From Vibrio sp. Of7-15 (GTDB taxonomy: Bacteria > Pseudomonadota > Gammaproteobacteria > Enterobacterales > Vibrionaceae): 64,000 nucleotides of DNA. Where the stretch lies: positions 186,001-250,000 of the forward strand of contig NZ_JAKRGH010000005.1 of assembly GCF_022347565.1 (NCBI RefSeq). Direction: 5' to 3'. Of the stretch, positions 36,373-46,090 are shown in pieces. A program made the translations under genes and the position numbers. The notes under the pieces are model-generated. The model worked only from the letters and a program-made list of their open reading frames with translations. It was not told the DNA's origin and made no database searches. Numbering within the stretch: position 1 is the first letter of the stretch; each line of letters opens with the position of its first letter.

Positions 36373-39003
36373 TTATCCGGTATTACGCATTCCTGCTGCA
36401 ATTCCAGCGATGGTAACCATCAAAGCTTCTTCCATTTCAGGTGCAAGCTCTTCATGCTGACGGGTACGATACAATAGCTCTGCCTGCAGCATATTCAATG
36501 GCTCAACATAGATATTACGCAATCGAATAGACTCAGAACCCCATGGGTCACGTTCCATTAGATGATCGTTATTTTCAACGTTGAGGACAGTTTTAATGTC
36601 TTTTTGTAGCTGAGAACGTAGACGATCGCCCAGTGGCCACAGTGATTTATCCGTTAAGCGCTGGTCGTAGTATTCAGAGATCCCAACGTTGGTTTTTGTG
36701 TATACCATCTCTAGCATACCCAAACGAGTTGAGAAAAATGGCCATTCACGGCACATCTCTTCTAACAGTTGTTGGTGGCCGTTATCTACAGAATGTTGAA
36801 TAGCTTCACCAGCACCTAACCAAGCAGGAAGTACTAAGCGGTTCTGACTCCAAGAGAAAATCCATGGGATGGCTCGTAGGCTCTCGACTCCACCTTTTGG
36901 ATTGCGTTTTGAAGGACGTGAACCCAGAGGCAGTTTACCCAGCTCAAGTTCCGGTGTTGCTGCACGGAAATAAGGAACGAAATCTTCTTCGCCACGAACG
37001 ATATTACGGTAAGCGTCACAAGAAACGTCCGATAAGCTTTCCATCAGATTACGCCAATCTTGTTTTGGCTTTGGTGGTGGCAGTAGGTTCGCTTCTAGAA
37101 TGGCGCTTGCGTATAAATTGAAGCTGTTTACCGCAACGTCAGGTAGGCCAAGTTTAAAGCGGATCATTTCACCTTGTTCAGTGACTCGTAGACCGCCTTT
37201 TAAGCTTTTTGGTGGCTGAGACAATAGAGCGGCATGCGCAGGTGCACCACCACGACCAATGGTACCACCACGGCCATGGAACAGAGTGAGTTCAACATTG
37301 GCTTCTTCACAGACTTCAACGAGTGCTTCCATCGCTCGGTACTGAGCCCAACCTGCTGCCATTACGCCAGCATCTTTGGCTGAATCAGAATAACCGATCA
37401 TGACCATTTGGAAGTTTTGAATGAACCCACGGTACCAGTCAATATCCAGTAGCTGTTTGATCACGGTTTCTGAATTATTCAGATCATCCAGAGTTTCAAA
37501 CAATGGACAAACATCCATGCGGAACTTACAGCCTGACTCTTGTAATAACAGGTGAACCGCAAGGACATCAGATGCGGTGCGTGCCATTGAAATCACGTAA
37601 GAGCCTAACGCTTCACGTGGTTGCTCAGCGACAACTTTACAGGTGTCTAAAACTTCTTTTACTTCCGCAGACGGTTCCCAGTCGCGAGGAAGCAGCGGGC
37701 GTTTTGAGCTGAGTTCGTTGACGAGGAAAGAAATCTTATCTTGCTCGCTCCACTGATCGTAATCACCGATGCCTAAGTAGCGGGTGAGTTCAGACAGGAC
37801 ATTCGAGTGACGTGTGCTTTCTTGACGAATGTCCAAGCGAACAAGGTGTACGCCAAAAGATTTAACACGGCGCAGTGAGTCAAGTAGTGAGCCATCTGCG
37901 ATGATACCCATTCCACATTCATGCAGCGACTGGTAACAAGCAAGTAGAGGTTCCCACAGTTGATCCACCGACGTTAGGATTTCAGCATTGGAGGCGGGTT
38001 TGCCTTTCATTTGCCCACCTAACTCTTCAAGTGTGTTGTCTAGAAGAGTACGAACGCCTTTCAAGATCGCGCGGTATGGTTCGTGTTCATCGCCTGCCAG
38101 TGCACGTACGGTGTCATTGCATTTCACCATCGACAGTTCGCTGATCAGCTCTTGAATGTCGTTTAGGTAAAGATCGGCTGCTTTCCAGCGAGACAGTAAT
38201 AACACTTCACGAGTAATGGTAGAGGTTACAAACGGGTTACCGTCACGGTCGCCCCCCATCCATGAAGAAAAGTGAACAGGCTTCGCGTCAATTGGTAGGC
38301 CTTCACCAACGTGGGTTTTTAGTTTGTCATCAAAATCACGTAAGAACTCAGGAACCCCTTTCCACAATGAGTTTTCTACAACGGCAAAGCCCCATTTCGC
38401 TTCATCAAGCGGGGTCGGTCGTTGTTTACGGATTACATCTGAATGCCATGCTTGGGCAATCAATTGCTCTAGACGGCGCTCTGTTTTTTGACGCTCAGAA
38501 TAAGAGAGATCGGTAAGCTCTAGGCTAGATAAACATTTGTTGATTTGAACTAGCTTATGGATCATGGTGCGACGCGCAATTTCTGTTGGGTGTGCGGTCA
38601 GTACTAATTCAATATTTAGATCACGGATTGCTTGCGCTGTATCGAGCTTACTTACGTTGTTTTGAGTCAGTTTTGAGAAAAGTGAGCTGATGGCATCTGG
38701 TTGGCAAACGTGCTCTTCACAGTGACGAGAGATTGTATGATACTGCTCTGCCATGTTTGTTAAGTTGAGGAACTGACTAAAAGCGCGGGCTACAGGAGCT
38801 AGCTGATCATCTGGAAGGTTTTTCACTTCCTCGATAAGCAAGTCCCGATCTTCTTTGCTGCCGCCACGTGCTGCTTTTGACAGTTTACGAATGGTTTCAA
38901 CTTTTTCTAATAATGGCTCGCCATGAGCATCGCGGATGGTATTGCCAAGCAGTCGGCCCAGCATACTAACGTTGCTCTTCAAAGCGGCGTATTTTTCATT
39001 CAT
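36373..39003 (-). CDS. ppc: Phosphoenolpyruvate carboxylase
   Basis: 876 residues. It carboxylates PEP to oxaloacetate, refilling the TCA cycle. The catalytic His motif [14 protein letters not shown] (about 134-147), [11 protein letters not shown] and the glycine-rich [16 protein letters not shown] are intact; the C-terminus ends MRNTG as in most homologues. 254 bases of AT-rich sequence separate it from argE. Confidence 0.97.
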   Translation of the reverse strand: MNEKYAALKSNVSMLGRLLGNTIRDAHGEPLLEKVETIRKLSKAARGGSKEDRDLLIEEVKNLPDDQLAPVARAFSQFLNLTNMAEQYHTISRHCEEHVCQPDAISSLFSKLTQNNVSKLDTAQAIRDLNIELVLTAHPTEIARRTMIHKLVQINKCLSSLELTDLSYSERQKTERRLEQLIAQAWHSDVIRKQRPTPLDEAKWGFAVVENSLWKGVPEFLRDFDDKLKTHVGEGLPIDAKPVHFSSWMGGDRDGNPFVTSTITREVLLLSRWKAADLYLNDIQELISELSMVKCNDTVRALAGDEHEPYRAILKGVRTLLDNTLEELGGQMKGKPASNAEILTSVDQLWEPLLACYQSLHECGMGIIADGSLLDSLRRVKSFGVHLVRLDIRQESTRHSNVLSELTRYLGIGDYDQWSEQDKISFLVNELSSKRPLLPRDWEPSAEVKEVLDTCKVVAEQPREALGSYVISMARTASDVLAVHLLLQESGCKFRMDVCPLFETLDDLNNSETVIKQLLDIDWYRGFIQNFQMVMIGYSDSAKDAGVMAAGWAQYRAMEALVEVCEEANVELTLFHGRGGTIGRGGAPAHAALLSQPPKSLKGGLRVTEQGEMIRFKLGLPDVAVNSFNLYASAILEANLLPPPKPKQDWRNLMESLSDVSCDAYRNIVRGEEDFVPYFRAATPELELGKLPLGSRPSKRNPKGGVESLRAIPWIFSWSQNRLVLPAWLGAGEAIQHSVDNGHQQLLEEMCREWPFFSTRLGMLEMVYTKTNVGISEYYDQRLTDKSLWPLGDRLRSQLQKDIKTVLNVENNDHLMERDPWGSESIRLRNIYVEPLNMLQAELLYRTRQHEELAPEMEEALMVTIAGIAAGMRNTG

Positions 39004-39257
39004 AATCGCATCCCATATCGTAAATTTACTACATCCAATGTGCTTACGCAGACCAATAATCTATCGAAATTGTTGCCTCTACGTCAAATCTAGTTGTTTG
39101 TTATGAAACAAAACCACAATACCCTGAATCTTCTTCTTGTGAACTGCTTATGGTGAAAATAAGTTTCAGAATATTGTGTCCAAATATGTTTGTCATCGTT
39201 AAATGACATTATGGTGAAAGGCACCTAATTTACTATGATCTTTGAGTGTTATTTATT

Positions 39258-40394
39258 CTAAAAACAGTATTTATTCATTAGCTTACTGAGAATATCAACA
39301 GTAGGATCAATAAACTCAAAAGCAAGGAATTCATCGGGTTGATGAGCTTGTTCAATGGAGCCTGGACCAAGTACCAATGTGGGGCATAACTGTTGTAAAA
39401 AAGGCGCTTCAGTACAGTAGTTAACAGTTTCGGTATTACGCTGACAAATGTCTTCAACGCCGGTAATTATTGGGCTATCCGTGTTGCATTCATAGCCTGG
39501 AATTGGGGTATGCAGCGACGATATCTCAATACGGCCAGGCCATTGCGCTTCTACTTCTTTAAGAGCTTCTCTTAATAGATTGTCTAACCCATCTAAACTA
39601 ATGCCCGGTAATGGGCGCACATCGTAGTGCAGTTCACAGCAGCCACAAATACGATTAGGGCTATCACCACCATGAATGTGACCAAGGTTTAAAGTTGGGT
39701 AGGGAATCGAAAACCCTGGGTGATGATACTGTTTGATGAGTTTGTCTTTTAATCCAATCAACGCAAACATCACTTGATTCATTATTTCCAGTGCATTCAC
39801 GCCATGAGCAGGATCCGATGAATGACCTGACTTTCCGGTAATTCTAATGGCATTCGCAACATGACCTTTATGGCCTCGGATAGGCACTAGGCTAGTGGGC
39901 TCACCAATAATGCAATAATCCGGTTGAATCAGTGTATTGGCTGTAAAGTGACGAGCGCCCAGCATGGTGGTTTCTTCATCACAAGTGGCTAGAACATATA
40001 GTGGCCTTTTCTGTTTGCTCCAGTCCACCTTTTTAACGGCTTCTAATATAAAGGCAAAAAAACCTTTCATATCGGCAGTGCCTAGACCATAAAAACGATT
40101 ATTATCTTCGCTGAGAGACAGTGGGTCATAGTTCCAGCGACCCTCATCAAAAGGAACGGTGTCGGTGTGGCCTGCCAGTAATAAACCGCCTTCACCACTG
40201 CCTATCTTGGCAACGAGGTTTTGTTTACCGCCTTCCACTTGTTCTATTTCGACTTCAAAACCCAGATCAGTAAACCATTGAGCCAGTTTACTGATTACTT
40301 GTTCATTGCTTTGATCCCAGCTGCTGTCAGTGGAGCTGATAGAGGAGGTCGAGATCAGACCTTTATATACATCTATAAAACCTGGAATTTTCAT
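39258..40394 (-). CDS. argE: Acetylornithine deacetylase
   Basis: 378 residues, M20 di-zinc peptidase family. Zinc ligands appear in [21 protein letters not shown] and [12 protein letters not shown]. It removes the acetyl group from N-acetylornithine. It is divergent from argCBGH; the start has only a weak GAG ribosome site. Together with argH(A) this indicates the linear (non-recycling) acetyl route. Confidence 0.95.
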   Translation of the reverse strand: MKIPGFIDVYKGLISTSSISSTDSSWDQSNEQVISKLAQWFTDLGFEVEIEQVEGGKQNLVAKIGSGEGGLLLAGHTDTVPFDEGRWNYDPLSLSEDNNRFYGLGTADMKGFFAFILEAVKKVDWSKQKRPLYVLATCDEETTMLGARHFTANTLIQPDYCIIGEPTSLVPIRGHKGHVANAIRITGKSGHSSDPAHGVNALEIMNQVMFALIGLKDKLIKQYHHPGFSIPYPTLNLGHIHGGDSPNRICGCCELHYDVRPLPGISLDGLDNLLREALKEVEAQWPGRIEISSLHTPIPGYECNTDSPIITGVEDICQRNTETVNYCTEAPFLQQLCPTLVLGPGSIEQAHQPDEFLAFEFIDPTVDILSKLMNKYCF

Positions 40395-40412
40395 TTTATC
40401 TCACATCTACTG

Positions 40413-40441
40413 TTGACAGAGGCTCTATTACTCTGTAAAAC
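40413..40441 (+). promoter_or_regulatory. Promoter of the argC leader
   Basis: Perfect TTGACA (40413-40418), 17-base spacer, TAAAAC (40436-40441). Transcription would begin near 40448, giving a leader of about 250 bases before argC. Confidence 0.6.
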
Positions 40442-40461
40442 ACATATTAACGCATAATTAA

Positions 40462-40475
40462 TGCATAAAAATCTA
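40462..40475. promoter_or_regulatory. Possible ArgR box
   Basis: TGCATAAAAATCTA resembles ARG boxes (TGMATwwwwATTCA). The adjacent CGCATAATTAATGC (40451-40464) is a weaker match. The site overlaps the presumed transcription start. Confidence 0.45.
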
Positions 40476-40540
40476 ATATATATTGATTTGTCGTAATAGC
40501 TAATCATTTTATAGATAAATGAAGTAAAGGATTTCTCATC

Positions 40541-40594
40541 ATGAACCAAGCGAAGCACATAGCTTTATATTCTCTCCGACGACGCCGCATCTAA
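40541..40594 (+). CDS. Arginine-rich leader peptide upstream of argC (putative attenuator)
   Basis: A 17-codon ORF encodes MNQAKHIALYSLRRRRI and ends in TAA. AAGG at 40527-40530 lies about 10 bases before the ATG. Codons 13-16 (40577-40588) are four consecutive arginine codons, CGA CGA CGC CGC, whereas neighbouring genes use mostly CGT. The ORF is enclosed by a 10-bp stem (40545-40554 with 40595-40604). This is the layout of a ribosome-stalling leader such as thrL or hisL, here for arginine. Expression and function are inference. Confidence 0.72.
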   Translation: MNQAKHIALYSLRRRRI

Positions 40595-40602
40595 TTCGCT
40601 TG

Positions 40603-40659
40603 GTGCAGGCCCTCTGCACATTCAAATACCACTGCTAACGAGTAATGACTAGCAGTCAT
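40603..40659 (+). promoter_or_regulatory. Alternative hairpins after the arginine leader peptide
   Basis: GTGCAG/CTGCAC (40603-40608 with 40614-40619) is followed by two overlapping stems that exclude each other: CTGCTA/TAGCAG (40632-40637 with 40650-40655) and ATGACT/AGTCAT (40645-40650 with 40654-40659). No T tract follows, so any control would act through Rho or translation rather than a classical terminator. Confidence 0.5.
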
Positions 40660-40700
40660 CTTCAAAGAATAAATCAAATTCAAAAAAATACGGAAAGACT

Positions 40701-41705
40701 ATGTTAAAGACGACAATCATCGGTGCTAGCGGTTACACCGGCGCAGAGTTAGCCATCATGGTGAATAAACATCCAGAGCTTACGCTATCAGGTTTGTTCG
40801 TTTCGGCCAACAGCCTTGATGCGGGGAAAGCGATCAGTGAGTTGCATGGCAACCTAAAGGGGCTGGTTGATTTACCTTTGCAGCCTCTTGTGGATGTGGA
40901 GTTAGTGGCGAAGCAAAGTGACATTATATTGCTGGCTACAGCTCATGAAGTTAGCCATGACCTAGCGCCAACTTTTCTTGAAAATGACTGTGTTGTGTTT
41001 GATTTATCCGGGGCATTCAGAGTTCAGACCGACGGATTTTATGATGAGTTTTACGGTTTTGAGCACCAGCACAGCAATTGGTTAGATAAAGCTGTGTATG
41101 GCCTTGCTGAATGGAATGAAAAACAGATAGCAGAAGCACAACTGATTGCGGTTCCTGGCTGTTATCCTACCGCTTCACAACTGGCTTTAAAGCCGTTAGT
41201 GGATAATCAATTATTAGACTTAAATCAATGGCCTGTTATTAATGCAACCAGTGGTGTTTCTGGTGCTGGCCGTAAAGCTTCAGTTACCAATAGTTTTTGT
41301 GAAGTGAGCTTGCAGCCATACGGTGTATTCAACCATCGTCATCAGCCAGAAATTGCCGCGCATTTAGGTTGTGATGTGATTTTTACGCCTCACCTTGGCA
41401 ACTTCAAGCGTGGCATCTTAGCCACGATTACCACGAAATTAGCGGCGGGTGTGACTCAAGAACAGGTACAGCAAGCCTTTGAGAGCAGTTATACCGATGC
41501 ATCCGCAGTGCGCCTCTCAGTAGAGACCATGCCTTCGCTTCAAAATGTAGTTCAAACGCCATTTTGTGATATTGGCTGGAAAGTGAAGGGTGAACACCTG
41601 ATTGTGGTATCGGCCATCGACAATCTTTTGAAAGGCGCTTCTAGCCAAGCAATGCAATGCATAAATATACGGTACGGCTTTCCTGTATTAACGGCTTTAG
41701 TGTAA
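40701..41705 (+). CDS. argC: N-acetyl-gamma-glutamyl-phosphate reductase
   Basis: 334 residues. NADP-binding [11 protein letters not shown] at the N-terminus and active-site Cys in [13 protein letters not shown] (about residue 154); the catalytic His region HRHQPEI is present. It reduces acetylglutamyl phosphate to the semialdehyde. First gene of argCBGH(A), with a 15-base gap to argB. Confidence 0.96.
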   Translation: MLKTTIIGASGYTGAELAIMVNKHPELTLSGLFVSANSLDAGKAISELHGNLKGLVDLPLQPLVDVELVAKQSDIILLATAHEVSHDLAPTFLENDCVVFDLSGAFRVQTDGFYDEFYGFEHQHSNWLDKAVYGLAEWNEKQIAEAQLIAVPGCYPTASQLALKPLVDNQLLDLNQWPVINATSGVSGAGRKASVTNSFCEVSLQPYGVFNHRHQPEIAAHLGCDVIFTPHLGNFKRGILATITTKLAAGVTQEQVQQAFESSYTDASAVRLSVETMPSLQNVVQTPFCDIGWKVKGEHLIVVSAIDNLLKGASSQAMQCINIRYGFPVLTALV

Positions 41706-41720
41706 GGTAAGGAGAATCTG

Positions 41721-42500
41721 ATGAGTAAGCTTCCTTTGGTAGTGAAATTAGGTGGTGCAGCTCTGTCTTGCACTGAAACATTAGGTAAATTTTTTGGCGC
41801 TGTTAGTCAGTACCAGCAGTCGGCACAGCGTCCATTGGTAATTGTTCATGGTGGTGGGTACTTAGTGGATGAGCTGATGACAAAGATGCAGCTCGAAACC
41901 GTAAAAAAAGAGGGCTTACGTGTTACGCCTTATGAGCAAATTCCTTTTATTGCCGGTGCTCTAGCGGGGACGGCTAATAAAATGTTGCAGGGTGAAGCGA
42001 TCAAAAATGGTGTAAATGCCATTGGTCTAAGCCTTGCTGATGGCGGCCTATGTAAAGTAACTGAACTTGACCCAGAGCTTGGTGCGGTGGGCAGTGCCAC
42101 ACCAGGTAACTCTAGTCTACTTCAAGCAATCCTCGCAACTGGTGCGGTGCCAATCATCAGCTCAATCGGGTTAACAGATGAAGGCCAGATGATGAACGTG
42201 AACGCCGATCAAGCTGCCGTCGCGGTTGCCGCGGCGCTCGATGCGGAGTTGGTCTTACTGTCGGACGTGAGTGGTGTGCTCGATGGTAAAGGCAAATTAT
42301 TACCAAGCCTAGATGGCAGCCAAGCTGAAGAATTAATTAAAGGCGGTGTGATTACTGACGGCATGATCGTCAAAGTAAGAGCGGCGCTGGATGCGGCCAA
42401 CGCTTTAGGTCGCCCGATTGAAGTGGCGACATGGCGATACCCAGAAAAGCTGAGTGCATTGTTTTCTGGTAGCAGTATCGGAACTCAGTTTTTAGTTTAA
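41721..42500 (+). CDS. argB: Acetylglutamate kinase
   Basis: 259 residues, amino-acid kinase fold. VKLGGAAL (phosphate loop), [11 protein letters not shown] (acetylglutamate site) and [12 protein letters not shown] are visible. It lacks the N-terminal helix of arginine-inhibited forms, so it is probably the arginine-insensitive E. coli-like dimer. AAGGAG precedes the ATG. Confidence 0.96.
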   Translation: MSKLPLVVKLGGAALSCTETLGKFFGAVSQYQQSAQRPLVIVHGGGYLVDELMTKMQLETVKKEGLRVTPYEQIPFIAGALAGTANKMLQGEAIKNGVNAIGLSLADGGLCKVTELDPELGAVGSATPGNSSLLQAILATGAVPIISSIGLTDEGQMMNVNADQAAVAVAAALDAELVLLSDVSGVLDGKGKLLPSLDGSQAEELIKGGVITDGMIVKVRAALDAANALGRPIEVATWRYPEKLSALFSGSSIGTQFLV

Positions 42501-42579
42501 GTTGATGACAAGTTTTAATAATAAATAGATTTATGCCCGCGCGGAAAGAGACCGTCGGAGCGGACACAGGAGAAGTTCA

Positions 42580-43794
42580 ATGAGCAAAGTTAACGTAAAT
42601 AAAGTGGTAGTTGCCTATTCTGGCGGTCTGGATACATCCGTGATCATTCCTTGGTTAAAAGAAAACTATGATTGTGAAGTAGTGGCGTTTGTTGCCGACG
42701 TGGGTCAGGGGGCAGAGGAATTAGAAGGCATCGAAGAAAAAGCCATCGCCTCGGGTGCTTCTTCTTGTTACATCGCCGATTTAAAAGAAGAAATGGTTGC
42801 CGATTATATCTTTCCTACACTAAAAACTGGGGCATTGTACGAAGGTAAATACCTATTAGGCACTTCAATGGCGCGTCCTATTATTGCAAAGGCTCAGGTG
42901 GAATGTGCCCGTGAAGTGGGTGCCGATGCCTTGTGTCATGGGTGTACGGGTAAAGGGAACGATCAAGTTCGTTTTGAAGGTGCGTTTGCCGCTCTTGCCC
43001 CTGATCTTCATGTGATTGCGCCTTGGCGTGAGTGGGACTTGGTTAGCCGTGAAGAGTGCTTAGATTACCTTGCTGAGCGCAATATTCCTTGTACAGCATC
43101 ACTCACAAAAATTTATTCTCGTGATGCAAATGCGTGGCACATCTCAACAGAAGGTGGCGTTCTGGAAGATACTTGGAATGCACCAAACGAAGATTGCTGG
43201 GCATGGACCGTGGATCCGGAGCAAGCGCCGAATGAATCTGAGCTGGTTAGTTTGAAAGTTGAAAATGGAGAAATCGTTGCCGTTGACGGTGAGACCATGA
43301 CGCCATACAACGCGCTTGTTTATCTCAATGAAAAAGGTGCGAAACACGGTGTTGGTCGTATTGATATCGTAGAAAACCGGTTAGTGGGCATGAAGTCTCG
43401 TGGCTGTTATGAAACACCTGGGGGTGCGATCATGATGGAAGCATTGCGTGCCGTTGAGCAATTGGTTCTGGATAAAAGTGCTTATGAGTTCCGTGAAGAG
43501 TTGGGGCTGAAGGCATCGCACCTTGTGTATGATGGTCGTTGGTTTACACCACTATGTAATTCTATTTTGGCGGCTTCTGCGGAATTAGCCAAAGACGTGA
43601 ATGGTGAAGTGGTGGTGAAGCTTTATAAAGGTCAGGCAACGGTTGTTCAAAAGCGTTCTGATAACAGTCTATATTCAGAAGAGTTTGCCACGTTCGGCGA
43701 AGACGAAGTGTATGACCAAAGTCATGCTGGTGGGTTTATTCGTCTTTACTCATTATCCAGTCGTATCCGTGCTTTGAACGAAAACAAAAAATAA
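42580..43794 (+). CDS. argG: Argininosuccinate synthase
   Basis: 404 residues of the shorter type. The ATP pyrophosphatase loop [12 protein letters not shown] is near the N-terminus; [15 protein letters not shown] and the citrulline/aspartate-site [10 protein letters not shown] are intact. It joins citrulline and aspartate. AGGAG is 7 bases upstream. The 79-base gap to argB holds a 16-codon frame (42533-42583) that overlaps the argG ATG. Confidence 0.96.
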   Translation: MSKVNVNKVVVAYSGGLDTSVIIPWLKENYDCEVVAFVADVGQGAEELEGIEEKAIASGASSCYIADLKEEMVADYIFPTLKTGALYEGKYLLGTSMARPIIAKAQVECAREVGADALCHGCTGKGNDQVRFEGAFAALAPDLHVIAPWREWDLVSREECLDYLAERNIPCTASLTKIYSRDANAWHISTEGGVLEDTWNAPNEDCWAWTVDPEQAPNESELVSLKVENGEIVAVDGETMTPYNALVYLNEKGAKHGVGRIDIVENRLVGMKSRGCYETPGGAIMMEALRAVEQLVLDKSAYEFREELGLKASHLVYDGRWFTPLCNSILAASAELAKDVNGEVVVKLYKGQATVVQKRSDNSLYSEEFATFGEDEVYDQSHAGGFIRLYSLSSRIRALNENKK

Positions 43795-43852
43795 TAAGAT
43801 CATCTTTAAGCACTGAGTAAGTAGTCGTAATTGAGCAATTAGGAGAAGCACA

Positions 43853-45727
43853 ATGGCATTATGGGGCGGACGGTTCAGTCAAGCAGCAGATACACGGTTT
43901 AAGCAGTTCAACGATTCACTTCGTTTCGATTACCGTTTAGCGGAGCAAGATATCGTAGGCTCTATTGCCTGGTCAAAAGCATTGCGCTCAGTGGATGTGA
44001 TCTCAGAGGAAGAGCAGCAGAAGCTAGAGCTTGCTTTGAATGAACTGAAATTGGCAGTGATGGAAGATCCTGAGCAAATTCTATTATCGGATGCTGAAGA
44101 CATTCACAGCTGGGTGGAACAGCAACTTATCGGCAAGGTGGGTGACTTAGGTAAGAAGCTGCACACAGGACGTTCTCGTAATGACCAAGTCGCAACCGAC
44201 TTAAAACTGTGGTGTCGACAGCAAGGCCATCAATTACTACTTACATTAGACAAACTACAAAGTCAGTTGGTTTCGGTAGCTCAAGCTCACCAAGGAACCG
44301 TTTTACCAGGTTACACGCATTTACAGCGTGCTCAACCAGTCACCTTTGCGCATTGGTGTCTTGCGTATGTTGAAATGTTTGAGCGTGATTATTCTCGTTT
44401 GAGCGATGCCATTACACGTTTAGATACCTGTCCGCTCGGTTCTGGTGCATTGGCGGGTACGGCTTATCCAATGGATCGTGAGCAACTTGCTCATAACCTT
44501 GGCTTCCGTCGTGCCACCAGAAACAGTTTGGATTCGGTCTCAGATCGTGATCATGTGATGGAGCTGCTCTCTGTTGCGTCTATCTCCATGCTTCATCTGT
44601 CGCGTTTATCTGAAGATATGATTTTTTACAACTCGGGTGAGTCTAATTTCATTGAGTTAGCTGATACCGTGACGTCGGGTTCTTCCTTAATGCCTCAGAA
44701 GAAAAACCCAGATGCACTGGAGTTGATCCGTGGTAAATGCGGTCGTGTGTACGCATCCATGACGGGCATGATGATGACTGTTAAAGCTCTGCCTCTTGCG
44801 TATAACAAAGATATGCAAGAAGACAAAGAAGGCCTATTTGATGCGTTGGACACCTGGAACGATTGCATGGAGATGGCCGCTTTATGTTTTGATGGTATTA
44901 AAGTCAACGGCGATCGTACGCTAGAAGCGGCGCAGCAAGGTTATGCCAATTCCACTGAGCTTGCCGATTACCTAGTTGCGAAAGGCATTCCTTTCCGTGA
45001 AGCACACCATATTGTTGGCGTTGCGGTAGTGGGCGCCATTGCTAAAGGTTGTGCATTGGAAGAGCTGTCGATAGAAGAACTGAAATCATTCTCAGACGTC
45101 ATTGATGAAGATGTGTATGACATTTTAACCATTGAGTCGTGCTTGGAAAAACGGTGTGCGTTGGGCGGGGTTGCGCCTAAGCAGGTGGCGTATGCAGTTG
45201 AGCAGGCTCAGCAGCGTTTGGAAGATCGTGATTCCGTAGAGGTGAAAGTTCGTGCGGCACGCTTAACAGATTTAGATGCTTTGGAAGGTATGGTCGCGTA
45301 CTGGGCTGGTTTAGGTGAAAACTTACCAAGGACTCGTAATGAGCTGGTGCGAGATATTGGTTCTTTTTCTGTTGCTGAACACCATGGTGAAGTGACGGGT
45401 TGTGCCTCTTTGTATGTCTACGACTCTGGCCTGGCAGAGATCCGCTCATTAGGCGTCGAGGCGGGGTGGCAAAATCAGGGGCAGGGCAGAGCGATTGTTC
45501 AGCACTTAGTGGATAAAGCCAAACAGATGGCGATTCAAAAAGTATTTGTTTTAACTCGTGTGCCTGAGTTCTTTATGAAGCAGAACTTTATACCAACATC
45601 GAAAATGTTATTGCCTGAAAAAGTATTAAAAGATTGTGATCAGTGCCCACGCCAACACGCTTGTGATGAAGTGGCCTTAGAGATCAGTGTGAATGAGCAA
45701 GTGATTGTAAAAACTCACGTTGCTTAA
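43853..45727 (+). CDS. argH: Argininosuccinate lyase fused to an N-acetyltransferase domain, ArgH(A)
   Basis: 624 residues. The first about 460 form ArgH, with the fumarase-family signature [12 protein letters not shown], the opening [13 protein letters not shown] and [14 protein letters not shown]. Residues about 465-624 form a GNAT acetyltransferase ([27 protein letters not shown], the acetyl-CoA loop), the split-ArgA domain described in vibrios and Moritella. The fusion supplies N-acetylglutamate synthase, the first pathway step. The tail has a [10 protein letters not shown] cysteine cluster of unknown role. Confidence 0.94.
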   Translation: MALWGGRFSQAADTRFKQFNDSLRFDYRLAEQDIVGSIAWSKALRSVDVISEEEQQKLELALNELKLAVMEDPEQILLSDAEDIHSWVEQQLIGKVGDLGKKLHTGRSRNDQVATDLKLWCRQQGHQLLLTLDKLQSQLVSVAQAHQGTVLPGYTHLQRAQPVTFAHWCLAYVEMFERDYSRLSDAITRLDTCPLGSGALAGTAYPMDREQLAHNLGFRRATRNSLDSVSDRDHVMELLSVASISMLHLSRLSEDMIFYNSGESNFIELADTVTSGSSLMPQKKNPDALELIRGKCGRVYASMTGMMMTVKALPLAYNKDMQEDKEGLFDALDTWNDCMEMAALCFDGIKVNGDRTLEAAQQGYANSTELADYLVAKGIPFREAHHIVGVAVVGAIAKGCALEELSIEELKSFSDVIDEDVYDILTIESCLEKRCALGGVAPKQVAYAVEQAQQRLEDRDSVEVKVRAARLTDLDALEGMVAYWAGLGENLPRTRNELVRDIGSFSVAEHHGEVTGCASLYVYDSGLAEIRSLGVEAGWQNQGQGRAIVQHLVDKAKQMAIQKVFVLTRVPEFFMKQNFIPTSKMLLPEKVLKDCDQCPRQHACDEVALEISVNEQVIVKTHVA

Positions 45728-45866
45728 AAAAGAAATAAATTATGCAAGAAAACGCAGTGATAAATGGAACTATTACTTTTAGTCGTAGTCATACATAATA
45801 CCACTGCTTTTTCTTAGAAATGAATCTAAGAGGCCTCATGACTTTTCTGGTTATGAGGCTTTGTTT
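45728..45866 (+). terminator. 3' region of argH(A): two hairpins
   Basis: GCAGTG (45754-45759) can pair with CACTGC (45802-45807), followed by TTTTTCTT; a second stem GCCTCAT/ATGAGGC (45833-45839 with 45853-45859) is followed by TTTGTTTTATC. The second is the clearer terminator. A 18-codon frame, MQENAVINGTITFSRSHT (45742-45798), lies in the loop of the first. Confidence 0.65.
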
Positions 45867-45951
45867 TATCTAACCCTCTCCTTTCTATCTTCTTGCTTTT
45901 CTAATATTCGTTGGTCTTTTTTGCTAGACGATAATTTGTGGATTGTCTGTA

Positions 45952-45969
45952 CTGTCATTAAATTTTAAT
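45952..45969 (+). promoter_or_regulatory. Possible Pho box upstream of the phosphatase gene
   Basis: CTGTCAT-TAAA-TTTTAAT: the first half is perfect, the second matches 4 of 7. The rest of the 363-base gap before the gene shows no other feature. Confidence 0.35.
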
Positions 45970-46090
45970 TTTTTATAAAAGTTACTGAAACAATTCGCTG
46001 TGATGATGCACTGCGTTCTAACTACTTATTATTACAACTATTACCTGACCTGCTTACGGGCAGGAAGCAGTGCGTTATGGAGTTTACATT

